From Flavobacteriales bacterium (lineage in GTDB: Bacteria; Bacteroidota; Bacteroidia; Flavobacteriales; UBA7430): a DNA stretch of 58,715 nt. The notes beneath the pieces are model-generated. The model saw only the letters and a program-made list of their open reading frames with translations, had not been told where the DNA came from and searched no databases. Shown here piece after piece: positions 26,549-35,380 of the stretch. Position 1 is the stretch's first letter; each line of letters begins with the position of its first letter. The translations under genes and the position numbers were made by a program. The stretch spans positions 1 through 58,715 of the forward strand of contig JAKMFX010000042.1 of the NCBI GenBank assembly GCA_022425195.1, in the 5' to 3' direction.

Positions 26549-28390
26549 ATGAAGAGAATACTTTTCTTGACATTTTGTCTTAGCCTCACTACACTTAGCT
26601 TTTCTCAAGTAGATTTGAGGAAGAGCGTCGATTTTAAAAACAAAATATCGAAATCAAATCTTGCTGTAGAAACAAATTTCATATGGTCTGATGACTTCTC
26701 TGACCCAAGTTCTTGGGTCATTGATCATGACAAATCGCAAACCAATTTAGATTGGGAAATCGGCACAGACTTGTCTTGCGAAGGAATTCACCCCATTGAA
26801 ACAATAGCTTCAACTACCTATGAGAATGGCTATGCCATGATAGATTCAGATGAATATGGCGGTGAAAATGGCGGTGCTGAAGTAGAAGATTCTTGGTTTA
26901 CCACAGCTGATTCTATTAGCCTCTCTGATTATGCAAATGTTGTCATTCAATTTGAAACTTGGTATCAATCCTTTACCTCTGAAAAGTGTTTCCTAGTCAC
27001 CAGCACTAACAACACCGATTGGCCACAACTGAGTCCTGATTACGATGCCAGTAGCAACAAAAATGTTTACGAAGTCTTTCCTGGAATTTCAGGAGATGCT
27101 CGAGAAAATGTGGGAGCCAATCCTACGACTTACAAAATAAACATCAGTGAATCTGCCGGTAATCAAGAGAAAGTATGGATCCGTTTCCACTGGACAGGTA
27201 CCTTCGGTTACGCATGGTTTATTGATGATATCTCCATTATTGAGCAGCCAAAAAATGACATCGTCTTACACTCTGCATGGATGACCAATGGGAGTGTTGT
27301 TGAATATGGTAGAATTCCCGTTTCTCAAATGAGCGATACAATCATCCTTGGCGGACTTGTGAGCAACTTTGGAATGGATACCCAAGAAGATGTAAGCTTA
27401 AAAGTATCCCTTAGAAATGAAAGTGACACAGAAGTCGTTTCTAACGAAGTCACACTGGCAGAACTAAAAAACGACAGCATCGTACTCTTTACGCTACCCA
27501 CAGCCTCAAACCTTATCTCAGGCTCCTACAATCTGGTGGCAACGGCCAACTCTAAATTGGACAATGACTCAACCAACTCGAACAATAGCTACAGCCAAAA
27601 TTTTGAAATTACAGATGAATTGTATTCTGTAGATGGAATCGGTGTCTATAAAGAGGAAACGATGTCCTTATCCTCCATGGGTTCAAACAGTTTTATTGAA
27701 GATCAAGACGGACTGATCATGATGGTTTTTTATGAAATCCGTGAGGAAACTCAAGTCTCCGGAATCGAAATTGCCATCACACCTGATACAGAACCAGGGG
27801 CCACCGTATATCCTTTCATTCTTGATGGAGAAGCTCGACTCGAAGTAGAAGTATATGACGATCGGGTTTCCCAAAATATGGAGGATAACATCGTGCAGCA
27901 ATGGAATATTGATGCGGGCAAGATGTGGCTCCCACTCCCTGAGACCACACTTTACCCCGGTGTGTACTATGCCTGCGTTGAACTTTTCTCTGAATATGGC
28001 GCAAACCACATCAGTATTTACGATGATAAAACTGTAATTCAACCCGACGGAGTTTCAAACATTTATTCTCCTGAAGATGACCAAATCTACACCAACGGAA
28101 ATGCATTTGCCATCCGACTGGGACTCAACAATTACGTTGCCCTTGAAGAAAGTCCTCAAGAACTATTCTCTATATTTCCAAATCCATCAACAGGTTTGTT
28201 TAACCTTAGTTCACAAACAACTTTCTCTAAAGTTGAAATCATCAACGCCTTAGGACAAGTCGTTTCTATGAAGAGCTCAGATGGAATGCAAAATGTGACC
28301 TTTGACCTATCGGATCAAAAATCTGGCATATATCTTGCAAGAATATTTAATGACAATGCACAATTTACACAACGAATTGTCATTAAATAA
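26549..28390 (+). CDS. T9SS-exported surface protein, choice-of-anchor-like (paralogue A)
   Basis: A protein of 613 residues with a signal peptide (about 1-19, SFSQ), a beta-sandwich (about 45-235) that starts WSDDFSDPSSW and ends GYAWFIDDISI, as in choice-of-anchor J/MAM-like domains, a CARDB/adhesin-like middle, a second beta domain, and a C-terminal T9SS domain (FPNPSTGLFNL...SGIYLARIF). It is an outer-membrane-exported or cell-surface protein; adhesion or binding is likely, but no enzyme motif is visible. It is a close relative of the next gene. A possible degenerate -7 (TATCTTTC) lies before it. Confidence 0.85.
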   Translation: MKRILFLTFCLSLTTLSFSQVDLRKSVDFKNKISKSNLAVETNFIWSDDFSDPSSWVIDHDKSQTNLDWEIGTDLSCEGIHPIETIASTTYENGYAMIDSDEYGGENGGAEVEDSWFTTADSISLSDYANVVIQFETWYQSFTSEKCFLVTSTNNTDWPQLSPDYDASSNKNVYEVFPGISGDARENVGANPTTYKINISESAGNQEKVWIRFHWTGTFGYAWFIDDISIIEQPKNDIVLHSAWMTNGSVVEYGRIPVSQMSDTIILGGLVSNFGMDTQEDVSLKVSLRNESDTEVVSNEVTLAELKNDSIVLFTLPTASNLISGSYNLVATANSKLDNDSTNSNNSYSQNFEITDELYSVDGIGVYKEETMSLSSMGSNSFIEDQDGLIMMVFYEIREETQVSGIEIAITPDTEPGATVYPFILDGEARLEVEVYDDRVSQNMEDNIVQQWNIDAGKMWLPLPETTLYPGVYYACVELFSEYGANHISIYDDKTVIQPDGVSNIYSPEDDQIYTNGNAFAIRLGLNNYVALEESPQELFSIFPNPSTGLFNLSSQTTFSKVEIINALGQVVSMKSSDGMQNVTFDLSDQKSGIYLARIFNDNAQFTQRIVIK

Positions 28391-28407
28391 CTCAAAAAAA
28401 ACACCTC

Positions 28408-28447
28408 ATAAAGCCCCTCAAAATTGATGTTGTAGGGGCTTTTTTTA
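28408..28447 (+). terminator. Rho-independent terminator after T9SS paralogue A
   Basis: AAAGCCCCT (28410-28418) pairs with AGGGGCTTT (28434-28442), with a run of T to 28446. It separates the two paralogues into individual transcripts. Confidence 0.88.
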
Positions 28448-28452
28448 TGGGT

Positions 28453-28494
28453 AACTCATCCTTGATTAGCAGGGATCGTAGGCTCAAATGAGTT
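28453..28494. repeat. Inverted repeat upstream of T9SS paralogue B
   Basis: AACTCAT (28453-28459) and ATGAGTT (28488-28494) are exact inverted arms 28 bases apart, between the terminator and paralogue B. It could be an operator or a leader hairpin, but seven-base arms can also occur by chance. Confidence 0.3.
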
Positions 28495-28561
28495 GATGGT
28501 GATTATCGTTTATTAAGTGTGTTTTGCGTGTGAAAACCCAACCAAATAAAACCATTTAATT

Positions 28562-30448
28562 ATGAGAAAGTTCAACCTATTAAGTTTATCCTCAATGATC
28601 ATTTGTTCTGCTATTGCTCAAAATTTAGCTGTAGAAAACAGACAAGTATTTCATGAAGACACAAAGATTTCAAAAATTGTTAGCACAAGTCCAATGAAAA
28701 GATCATTTCAAACTGATGGTTCTTCGCTGTGGAAAGATGATTTCTCAGATATAAATACATGGACAATGGGCCATGCGAATGGCAGTAATCTTGACTGGCA
28801 GATTGGTGAGGTATTTAATAGCGAAAACCCTTTCAAAAGCATCAACTCCACGACAAAATCCAATGGATATGCCTTCTTAGACTCTTACAAGTACTCTGTG
28901 GATCATGGAGATGAGATACAGTCATCGTGGATGACTACAGGTTCACCTATTAACCTTAGTAATAATGAAAATTTGGTCCTACAATTTGAAACCTATCATT
29001 ATAATTTTCAATCTAAGTGTTATGTTGTCGTCAGTTCAACAAATGAGAATTGGCCCATCTTAAATCCAAACTTTGATGCAGAAACAGACGAAAGAGTGTA
29101 TGAACTATTTGAAGGCGTAGAAATGTATGAGGGTGTTAAAAAAGATCCTACGCTAACCCGACTAAACATAAGTAAAGTTGCAGGAGGTGAAGAAAATGTT
29201 TGGATACGATTTCATTGGACAGGAAGAGCCTATGCATGGTTAATCGATGATGTTGCTGTCATCAACCAACCTAGTGATGACATTGTTTTACAAAATGGAT
29301 CTATTTCTAGTGATGGTATAGAATACGGAAGAATGCCTACCTCACAAATAAACGATAGACAATTCCTTTCTGGAATCGTACAAAATTTTGGGGCTAACAA
29401 TCAAAGTAATGTAGAGATGAAAATGAAGGTGACAGACCAAAACAACATCGAAAAATTAAGCACCTCTGTAAGTACGGATTTAATGAAAAAAGACAGTACA
29501 TACATTATGCAAGCAAATCTTGCGAACTTCAGTTCTTTACCTGCTGGGGACTATAAGCTTAATTATACAGTTTCATCAGATGAGGATAAGGAAGGTGGTG
29601 CTAATTTCTCTAACAACATTTATGAAAGGAATTTTCAAATCTCTAAAGATTTATATTCTGTGGATGGTATCGGTGTTTACCAATCCGCCATGTTAAAATA
29701 TAATTTTGGTACAGACTTTTTTTCCAATAATGCTGATGGTTTAATGCTAATGACAAGATATACCATTACTGAACCTACTAAAATCTCAGGTCTTGAAGTT
29801 GGTATTGCTCCGGGTTCAAAAGTTAATGGAGAAATTCTTCCTTTTGTCATCAGCCTTGAATCTGTTAGTAATAACCGATTTGATGACCGCGTGGTGAATG
29901 GTCAAGATGCAGTAGGTCTATCACAGGAAGTCGTCAATGAGACAGACATTCTAAAAAGATTTGTATTCGCCCCACTACCGAGTACAACACTTCAACCAGG
30001 AACTTACTTCGCAGGCGTTGAATTGTTCTCTGATAACAATCAAAATGATGTCTTCATTCTTGACGACATTTCTATACCACAGTTAACCGACGCTAGTGTC
30101 GTCTACCTACCCAACAACAGTGAACTTGATAATAAGGGCCTCTACAATAACGGAAATGCATTTGCCATCCGATTAGGACTTGATCAATACAATTTAACTA
30201 CTGAAGAAAAAACAGCCATCAACTTCTCAATATATCCAAACCCATCCAACGGAATGTTTACCCTAAGCCATACAGGAAATGAAGGGTACACAGTTCAAAT
30301 AATTAATGCTCTCGGAGAGACATTATCTGTTGAGGAAGTAAAAAATCAAAATAAAATGCTAGATATGAGAGATTACAATCCAGGTCTATATTTTGTTAAA
30401 GTCTTTAATGAAAAGGCGCAAAGCACAAAAAAAATCATTCTAAAGTGA
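28562..30448 (+). CDS. T9SS-exported surface protein, choice-of-anchor-like (paralogue B)
   Basis: A protein of 628 residues with the same architecture as the preceding gene: signal peptide, anchor-type domain (WKDDFSDINTW to AYAWLIDDVAV), middle repeat domain, a segment ELYSVDGIGVY in A and DLYSVDGIGVY in B, a shared GNAFAIRLGL block, and a T9SS domain (YPNPSNGMFTL...PGLYFVKVF). The two proteins align along the full length, so this is a tandem duplication. It probably lies on the cell surface; ligand unknown. It converges on the mlaF-like gene and shares a perfect palindromic terminator with it. Confidence 0.85.
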   Translation: MRKFNLLSLSSMIICSAIAQNLAVENRQVFHEDTKISKIVSTSPMKRSFQTDGSSLWKDDFSDINTWTMGHANGSNLDWQIGEVFNSENPFKSINSTTKSNGYAFLDSYKYSVDHGDEIQSSWMTTGSPINLSNNENLVLQFETYHYNFQSKCYVVVSSTNENWPILNPNFDAETDERVYELFEGVEMYEGVKKDPTLTRLNISKVAGGEENVWIRFHWTGRAYAWLIDDVAVINQPSDDIVLQNGSISSDGIEYGRMPTSQINDRQFLSGIVQNFGANNQSNVEMKMKVTDQNNIEKLSTSVSTDLMKKDSTYIMQANLANFSSLPAGDYKLNYTVSSDEDKEGGANFSNNIYERNFQISKDLYSVDGIGVYQSAMLKYNFGTDFFSNNADGLMLMTRYTITEPTKISGLEVGIAPGSKVNGEILPFVISLESVSNNRFDDRVVNGQDAVGLSQEVVNETDILKRFVFAPLPSTTLQPGTYFAGVELFSDNNQNDVFILDDISIPQLTDASVVYLPNNSELDNKGLYNNGNAFAIRLGLDQYNLTTEEKTAINFSIYPNPSNGMFTLSHTGNEGYTVQIINALGETLSVEEVKNQNKMLDMRDYNPGLYFVKVFNEKAQSTKKIILK

Positions 30449-30464
30449 TTTTCTTTTAGTAAGT

Positions 30465-30492
30465 AAAAAAGGCTCCAATTGGAGCCTTTTTT
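30465..30492. terminator. Perfect palindromic bidirectional terminator
   Basis: A 28-base perfect palindrome: A-run, GGCTCC, AATT, GGAGCC, T-run. It serves paralogue B from the left and the mlaF-like gene from the right. Confidence 0.92.
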
Positions 30493-30507
30493 CATGTCGT
30501 AAAATCA

Positions 30508-31263
30508 CTACTTACTTTTCTCCTTAATGGTCTTAAACAACTCCGAAGAAAAGACAAAGTCATGTAAATCTTGATTGTCAGCATTTAAAATTGCTGCCTT
30601 GGTTCCTTGCCAAGCCCTCTGCCCATCTTTTATAAAAAGTATGCGATCCCCAATTTCCATCACTGAGTTCATATCATGAGTATTAATCACTGTAGTCATA
30701 CCGTACTCATATGTCAACTCCTGCAAAAGATTATCAATGAGAATAGCCGTATAAGGATCTAAACCCGAATTGGGTTCGTCACAAAACAAATATTTAGGGT
30801 TCAAAACAATCGCTCTGGCTATGGCAACTCGCTTTTTCATACCTCCACTTATCTCTGAAGGGTACAAACGATTCACATTTTCTAAATTCACGCGTTTTAA
30901 ACAAAAGTTTACGCGATCTAGCATATCACTTTTGTTCATGTCGGAGAACAGCTGCAAAGGAAATAGAACATTTTGTTCAATATTCATAGAGTCAAACAAT
31001 GCACCGCCTTGAAAGACCATACCCACTTGATTGCGTAATCTTTTTAAATTTTTGGCTGACATGTCTACAATGTTATTTCCATCAAATAAAATGGCACCTT
31101 TTTCAGGTTTGTGAAGACCTAAAAGACATTTGAGCAAAACGGTCTTCCCAGAACCACTCTGTCCAATAATTAAGTTTGTACGCCCTTCTTCATAGACAAA
31201 AGATAAATCCTTAATCACTTCCTTATCGGAAAAAGACTTTGATATATTTTTAAGCTCAATCAT
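30508..31263 (-). CDS. MlaF-like ABC ATPase (phospholipid transport)
   Basis: A protein of 251 residues with Walker A GQSGSGKT (about 34-41), signature ISGGMKKR, Walker B YLFCDEPNSGLDP, and an H-loop in NTHDMNS. The ISGGMKKRVA signature and the following ARAI are typical of the MlaF/Mkl branch that drives MlaE permeases. It starts inside the MlaE stop codon (ATGA overlap), so the pair forms one unit. These systems move lipids between inner and outer membrane. No MlaD (MCE) gene follows here; it may be encoded elsewhere. Confidence 0.9.
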   Translation of the reverse strand: MIELKNISKSFSDKEVIKDLSFVYEEGRTNLIIGQSGSGKTVLLKCLLGLHKPEKGAILFDGNNIVDMSAKNLKRLRNQVGMVFQGGALFDSMNIEQNVLFPLQLFSDMNKSDMLDRVNFCLKRVNLENVNRLYPSEISGGMKKRVAIARAIVLNPKYLFCDEPNSGLDPYTAILIDNLLQELTYEYGMTTVINTHDMNSVMEIGDRILFIKDGQRAWQGTKAAILNADNQDLHDFVFSSELFKTIKEKSK

Positions 31264-32003
31264 GACCTCAGTAATAATTGAGTTAACAAATAATTACAAA
31301 CAATAATAATAACGGAACTGTAAACCACGGCTTTAGTACTGGACTTACCCACTTCTAAAGCACCACCCTCAGTATAATACCCATGGAAGGAAGAAATGGT
31401 GGCAATGATGAACGCAAACAAGGTTGTTTTGATGAGTGCATACAAGGTTTTAAACGGAATGAAATCATACTGAATACCAGCAACATATTGCGCGGCTGTA
31501 GATTCACCTGAAAAAACCACTGCTAAAAGCCCCCCTAGAACCCCTACAAACATACTCATACAAATCAGCAGGGGATTAAAAAACATAAGCGCAAAAATCT
31601 TAGGACGCACCAGATAAGTAATAGGATTAACACCCATTACCTCAAGAGCATCTATCTGCTCTGTCACCCTCATTGTACCAATGCTTGAAGCTATATTAGA
31701 CCCAATCTTACCGGCCAACAGAAGGCTGATGATGGTTGGGGAAAATTCTAATATAATGGCATCTCTGGTAGCGTATCCAATCAAGTAGCGTGGCATCCAC
31801 CCTCCTTCCATATTTGCGGCAGTTTGAAGCGATACAACAGCACCCACAAAAAGGGAAACAAAAATCACGAATAAAACCGACTTTAATCCCAACTCTGAGA
31901 TTTCTTTGAGAGTGAGACGATACATCACAGAGCGCTTTTCAGGTTTACTGAAAACGGCAGCAATGAAAAGCACAAACCTTCCTAAAGAAGTAATTAGACC
32001 CAT
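31260..32003 (-). CDS. MlaE-family permease
   Basis: A permease of 247 residues with about five or six TM helices and family segments FVGAVVSLQTA (about 51-61), TRDAIILEFSPTI, and GGMRVTEQIDALEVMGVNPI-like residues (GTMRVTEQIDALEVMG). MlaE is the inner-membrane channel of Mla lipid transporters. It is the first gene of the two-gene unit with the MlaF-like ATPase (four-base overlap). The 73 bases upstream, shared with the divergent small lipoprotein gene, must hold both promoters. Confidence 0.92.
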   Translation of the reverse strand: MGLITSLGRFVLFIAAVFSKPEKRSVMYRLTLKEISELGLKSVLFVIFVSLFVGAVVSLQTAANMEGGWMPRYLIGYATRDAIILEFSPTIISLLLAGKIGSNIASSIGTMRVTEQIDALEVMGVNPITYLVRPKIFALMFFNPLLICMSMFVGVLGGLLAVVFSGESTAAQYVAGIQYDFIPFKTLYALIKTTLFAFIIATISSFHGYYTEGGALEVGKSSTKAVVYSSVIIIVCNYLLTQLLLRS

Positions 32004-32076
32004 GACAGATTTTTTTCTAAAATAAGCGTAAATTTATCGAATCTTTAAGTAAAAGAGCACTTTTATACTTTTTGAA

Positions 32077-32229
32077 ATGAAATTTACCAAAATCAAACCA
32101 TACTGCACTCACATGATTGCGATTTTCAGCTTATTGCTACTGAGCTCCTGTTCGGCACTCAAAACATGTGACTGCCCTGGATTAAGCAATGAAATTAGCG
32201 AGGTCAACAAAACCAATAAAACATCCTAA
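32077..32229 (+). CDS. Small lipoprotein, 50 residues, Cys-Asp-Cys-Pro motif
   Basis: An ATG at 32077 opens a 50-codon frame ending TAA at 32229. The protein has a basic start (MKFTKIK), a hydrophobic helix (about 13-22) and a lipobox LLSSC (Cys25), then SALKTCDCPGLSNE and a short tail. This is a convincing lipoprotein signal for so short a protein. The mature part would be only 26 residues with a CxC motif. It is divergent from mlaE. Function unknown; I have the impression that tiny lipoproteins with a CDCP motif recur in Flavobacteriales, but cannot check that. Confidence 0.7.
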   Translation: MKFTKIKPYCTHMIAIFSLLLLSSCSALKTCDCPGLSNEISEVNKTNKTS

Positions 32230-32246
32230 TTGAAATAAGAATTACG

Positions 32247-32354
32247 ATGCTGTCATTATGGCGGATGGAAGCAATAGCCAACTATGCCGCCAGCATTCAA
32301 GAAAGGTCCAAGAATATGAAGTACTTCTCTTTAAAAAAGAGAATCAATAAATGA
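32247..32354 (+). other. Structured spacer with possible 35-residue ORF
   Basis: Between the small lipoprotein and the COX4-like gene. An ATG at 32247 gives 35 codons to TGA at 32354 (begins MLSLWRMEAIANY, ends basic). The same stretch folds: ATGCT+GGCGG (32247-32251, 32260-32264) faces CCGCC+AGCAT (32287-32296), and TTCTCTTT (32325-32332) pairs perfectly with AAAGAGAA (32336-32343). It could be a short peptide, a leader or small RNA, or decayed coding sequence. No promoter or T-run terminator is clear. Confidence 0.3.
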
Positions 32355-32373
32355 GTTAAACAATAGATGAACG

Positions 32374-32667
32374 ATGGCAAAAATCAACCGGAATGAAGTG
32401 AAAAAAATGTGGTTCGTATTTACCGCACTCCTCACATTTACAACGCTTGAAATTGGACTTAGCACCTACAAACCCTTACAAGAGGTTACCATGAAATGGG
32501 CTATTATTGCGCTAATTTCTGCAAAGATAATTTACACCATTTCTTATTTCATCTACTTGAAGCGAAAAAAGAAGAGATTTATATCTGCCATGATATTTCC
32601 TTCAGCTCTCATCATTCCATTTATGCTGATTATACTCCTGATGGAAAAAGGAATGATAAATTTGTGA
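32374..32667 (+). CDS. Small three-TM membrane protein, cytochrome c oxidase subunit IV-like
   Basis: A protein of 97 residues with three TM helices (about 10-28, 40-58 and 70-90). The start EVKKMWFVFTALLTFTTLEIGL, the SAKIIYTISYFIYLKRKKKRF turn and the C-terminal FMLIILLMEKG resemble bacterial caa3-type oxidase subunit IV. The usual HLKHE turn has become YLKRK. No other oxidase genes are near, so the match is suggestive only. It may be translated with the upstream small genes; the next gene, tolC-like, begins 151 bases later. Confidence 0.5.
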   Translation: MAKINRNEVKKMWFVFTALLTFTTLEIGLSTYKPLQEVTMKWAIIALISAKIIYTISYFIYLKRKKKRFISAMIFPSALIIPFMLIILLMEKGMINL

Positions 32668-32818
32668 TAAAAGAATCAATCGCAGCTAGTGAAAACAATT
32701 GTCAATGACCTACACTTTACTTAGGTGATTTGTTTATCTGCAATTAGATTCCTAAAGTCATCACACAAATTCACTGATCTAATTAATTCATTTTGGATGA
32801 AGACATAACTTACCTATT

Positions 32819-34132
32819 ATGAGAACATTAAGTTTTTTCATTTTTATTTTATCTCTTTCAAACCTCCAAGCTCAACAGATTTGGAGCTTAAACGATTGTG
32901 TGGATTATGCCCTACAAAACAATCTCTCTCTCAAACAGAATGAATTAAATATTGAACTAAAAAAAACTCAGCAAATGCAATCTAAAATGCAAATGCTGCC
33001 CACACTCAATACAAATGGTTCTTTTAACAAAAACGAAGGACGCTATATCAACCCCGTTACGAATGAGTTTGTCGAAGAAATTAGCCATTCTCTAAATCTA
33101 TCTATCTCTTCCAATATCACGCTCTTTAGTGGTTTTAAAAACATCAACCAGTTAAAAAAAGATGCCAACGAGTATTTAAAGAGCACTTATGATCTTGAGA
33201 CAGCAAAAAATAACTTAATCACAAGCATTGCGCTCAGTTACCTTCAAATTCTGTTTAACGACGAATTGTATCAAACTGCATCCAAGCAATATGATTTAAC
33301 TGTAAATCAAGAAAATAGAATTGCAACGCTTGTGGATGCAGGATCCTTAGCCAAGGGGGAGTTACTAAATATTCAATCTCAATTAGCGCTAGAAGAACAA
33401 CGGTTAACGCAAGCCGAAAACCAATTAAATCTATCTAAGCTGCAACTCTCTCAATTACTAGAATTAGAAAATCATCAAAATATAGAAGTCCTTAAGCTCG
33501 ATTTAAAAGTTCCTGACTTCAATCTAAAAGATCATGTTCAACGTGATTATGAAAAAGCTTTAAACATCCAAAGCAGTATAAAGTCAGCTGACTTACTGGT
33601 AAATAGTGCTATTTATGACCTTAAAATCGCGAAGTCTAGATATGCCCCCAACCTAACACTTGGATACAGGATTAGCAGTATTCATTCAGATAATGCGATT
33701 GGAGACTTCTCTTTTGAAGAGCAATTGAGAAACAATAAGCAAACGGGAACCTTTTTAAGCCTTAGTATTCCTATCTTTAATCAATGGACAGCACATACAG
33801 CAGTAAACCAAGGTGAAATACAAGTTAAAAATAGCCGAATCATCGCTCAGCAAGCCAAAAATGAATTGCGTAAAAATATGGAGCAAGCCCATTCCGATCA
33901 AGTCGCTGCATACAAACGGCATCGCGCTGCACAAAAATCAGTAGAAGCATCTAAAGAATCTTTTGCCTACACAAGTGAGCGCTATGAGTTAGGTATGGTA
34001 AATAGTTATGAGTTTAATGAATCTAAAAACAAACTGATTCAGTCAGAGTCGGACGAATTACAAGCAAAATACGACTTGATATTTAAGGTGAAATTATATG
34101 AATTCTATACCCGTCAAACCTTTGAACTATGA
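32819..34132 (+). CDS. TolC-family outer-membrane efflux protein
   Basis: A protein of 437 residues with a signal peptide (about 1-18, NLQAQ) and the two alpha-helical/beta repeats of TolC: WSLNDCVDYALQNNLSLKQNE at the start of the first and YELGMVNSYEFNESKNKL near the end. It forms a trimeric channel-tunnel with an inner-membrane pump and an adaptor. Its stop overlaps the adaptor start (ATGA), so the two are translationally coupled. Confidence 0.93.
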   Translation: MRTLSFFIFILSLSNLQAQQIWSLNDCVDYALQNNLSLKQNELNIELKKTQQMQSKMQMLPTLNTNGSFNKNEGRYINPVTNEFVEEISHSLNLSISSNITLFSGFKNINQLKKDANEYLKSTYDLETAKNNLITSIALSYLQILFNDELYQTASKQYDLTVNQENRIATLVDAGSLAKGELLNIQSQLALEEQRLTQAENQLNLSKLQLSQLLELENHQNIEVLKLDLKVPDFNLKDHVQRDYEKALNIQSSIKSADLLVNSAIYDLKIAKSRYAPNLTLGYRISSIHSDNAIGDFSFEEQLRNNKQTGTFLSLSIPIFNQWTAHTAVNQGEIQVKNSRIIAQQAKNELRKNMEQAHSDQVAAYKRHRAAQKSVEASKESFAYTSERYELGMVNSYEFNESKNKLIQSESDELQAKYDLIFKVKLYEFYTRQTFEL

Positions 34133-35379
34133 CCCGAAGATCAATCATCATCCTAACCATAATTGTTCTTTTCACCCTTATCCTATTCGCCAAGAAAAAG
34201 GGCCTCATCGGTGGAGAAAAACCTTTAGTTGTCAGAACAGAACAAGTCTCCATCGGATCAATCACTGAGACGGTTCCTGCCAATGGTAAGATCCAACCTG
34301 AAATAGAAGTGAAAATTTCGCCCGACGTCTCCGGTGAAATCATTGAACTCAACATCAAAGAAGGAAATTGGGTAAACCAAAATGATTTATTGCTTCGCAT
34401 TAACCCAGAAATTTACGCCGCGAATCTAGATCGTATGCAAGCCAGCTTGAACAATATAAAATCTATTTTAGCGCAGCAGAAAGCGCAATTAAAAGATACC
34501 GAAACCAAACACAAAAGAAATACAAACCTCTACGAGAAAGGAGCTATTTCACCATCGGAATACGAAACGAGTCAAAACAGATACGAATTGGCTCTGTTGG
34601 CCGTTGAAGCATCTCAATACAATGTAAAGAGCTCGGAAGCTGCAGTAAAAGAGGTTGAAAATAACTTAAATAGAACCTCGATTTACGCCCCGATCTCGGG
34701 CATCATATCTCGGCTTAACGTTGAGTTGGGTGAACGCGTAGTAGGTACGGCACAAATGACGGGTACAGAATTGCTGCGTATTGCCGACTTTAGTGGCATG
34801 GAAGTGGTCGTTGACGTCAGTGAAAATGACATATTACGTGTTCATCTCGGAGACCGTACGGAAGTCAATGTAGATGCCTACCCTAAAGATGTGTTTGAAG
34901 GTGAGGTTACTGAAATAGCAAACTCCGCAAATCTGATAGGCACTTCAGCAGACCAAGTAACAAACTTTGAAGTGAAAATTAGAATTCTAGAGTCATCATA
35001 TAAAGAACAGTCTGACACCTACAAACATCCATTCAGACCGGGAATGACAGCATCGGTAGACATCTTCACAGAAACGAAAAACAATATTAAACTCCTGTCC
35101 ATACAATCGGTTACCACACGAAAAGACAGCATTTCCAAGGACCTCGATTCTTTAGATAAAGAATCGCAAGATCTATTAGAAAAAGAAGCCTTTGAATGTG
35201 TATTTGTTCATGTGGATGGTAAAGCTAAAATAAAACGCGTTGAAACGGGCATACAGAATGATCAGAATATTGAAATCATAACTGGACTTGATGAGGGTGA
35301 AGAGGTGATTACAGCCCCTTACAGCGCTGTTTCGAAAAAGTTGTTTAACGACCGCGATGTTGAGATAGAAAACAAATAA
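34129..35379 (+). CDS. HlyD/RND-type periplasmic adaptor (membrane fusion protein)
   Basis: A protein of 416 residues with an N-terminal TM helix (about 5-22), a lipoyl-type domain (about 45-85 and 170-205, IKEGNWVNQNDLLLRI and IYAPISGIISRL), a coiled-coil hairpin (about 95-165) and beta-barrel domains (DGSTEV-like DRTEVNVDAYPKDVFEGEV). It links a TolC channel with an inner-membrane transporter. No permease follows; the next gene, two bases on, is tsaB. In related genomes MacB-type ABC permeases often pair with such adaptors, so a partner elsewhere is likely. Confidence 0.9.
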   Translation: MTRRSIIILTIIVLFTLILFAKKKGLIGGEKPLVVRTEQVSIGSITETVPANGKIQPEIEVKISPDVSGEIIELNIKEGNWVNQNDLLLRINPEIYAANLDRMQASLNNIKSILAQQKAQLKDTETKHKRNTNLYEKGAISPSEYETSQNRYELALLAVEASQYNVKSSEAAVKEVENNLNRTSIYAPISGIISRLNVELGERVVGTAQMTGTELLRIADFSGMEVVVDVSENDILRVHLGDRTEVNVDAYPKDVFEGEVTEIANSANLIGTSADQVTNFEVKIRILESSYKEQSDTYKHPFRPGMTASVDIFTETKNNIKLLSIQSVTTRKDSISKDLDSLDKESQDLLEKEAFECVFVHVDGKAKIKRVETGIQNDQNIEIITGLDEGEEVITAPYSAVSKKLFNDRDVEIENK

Positions 35380-35380
35380 T

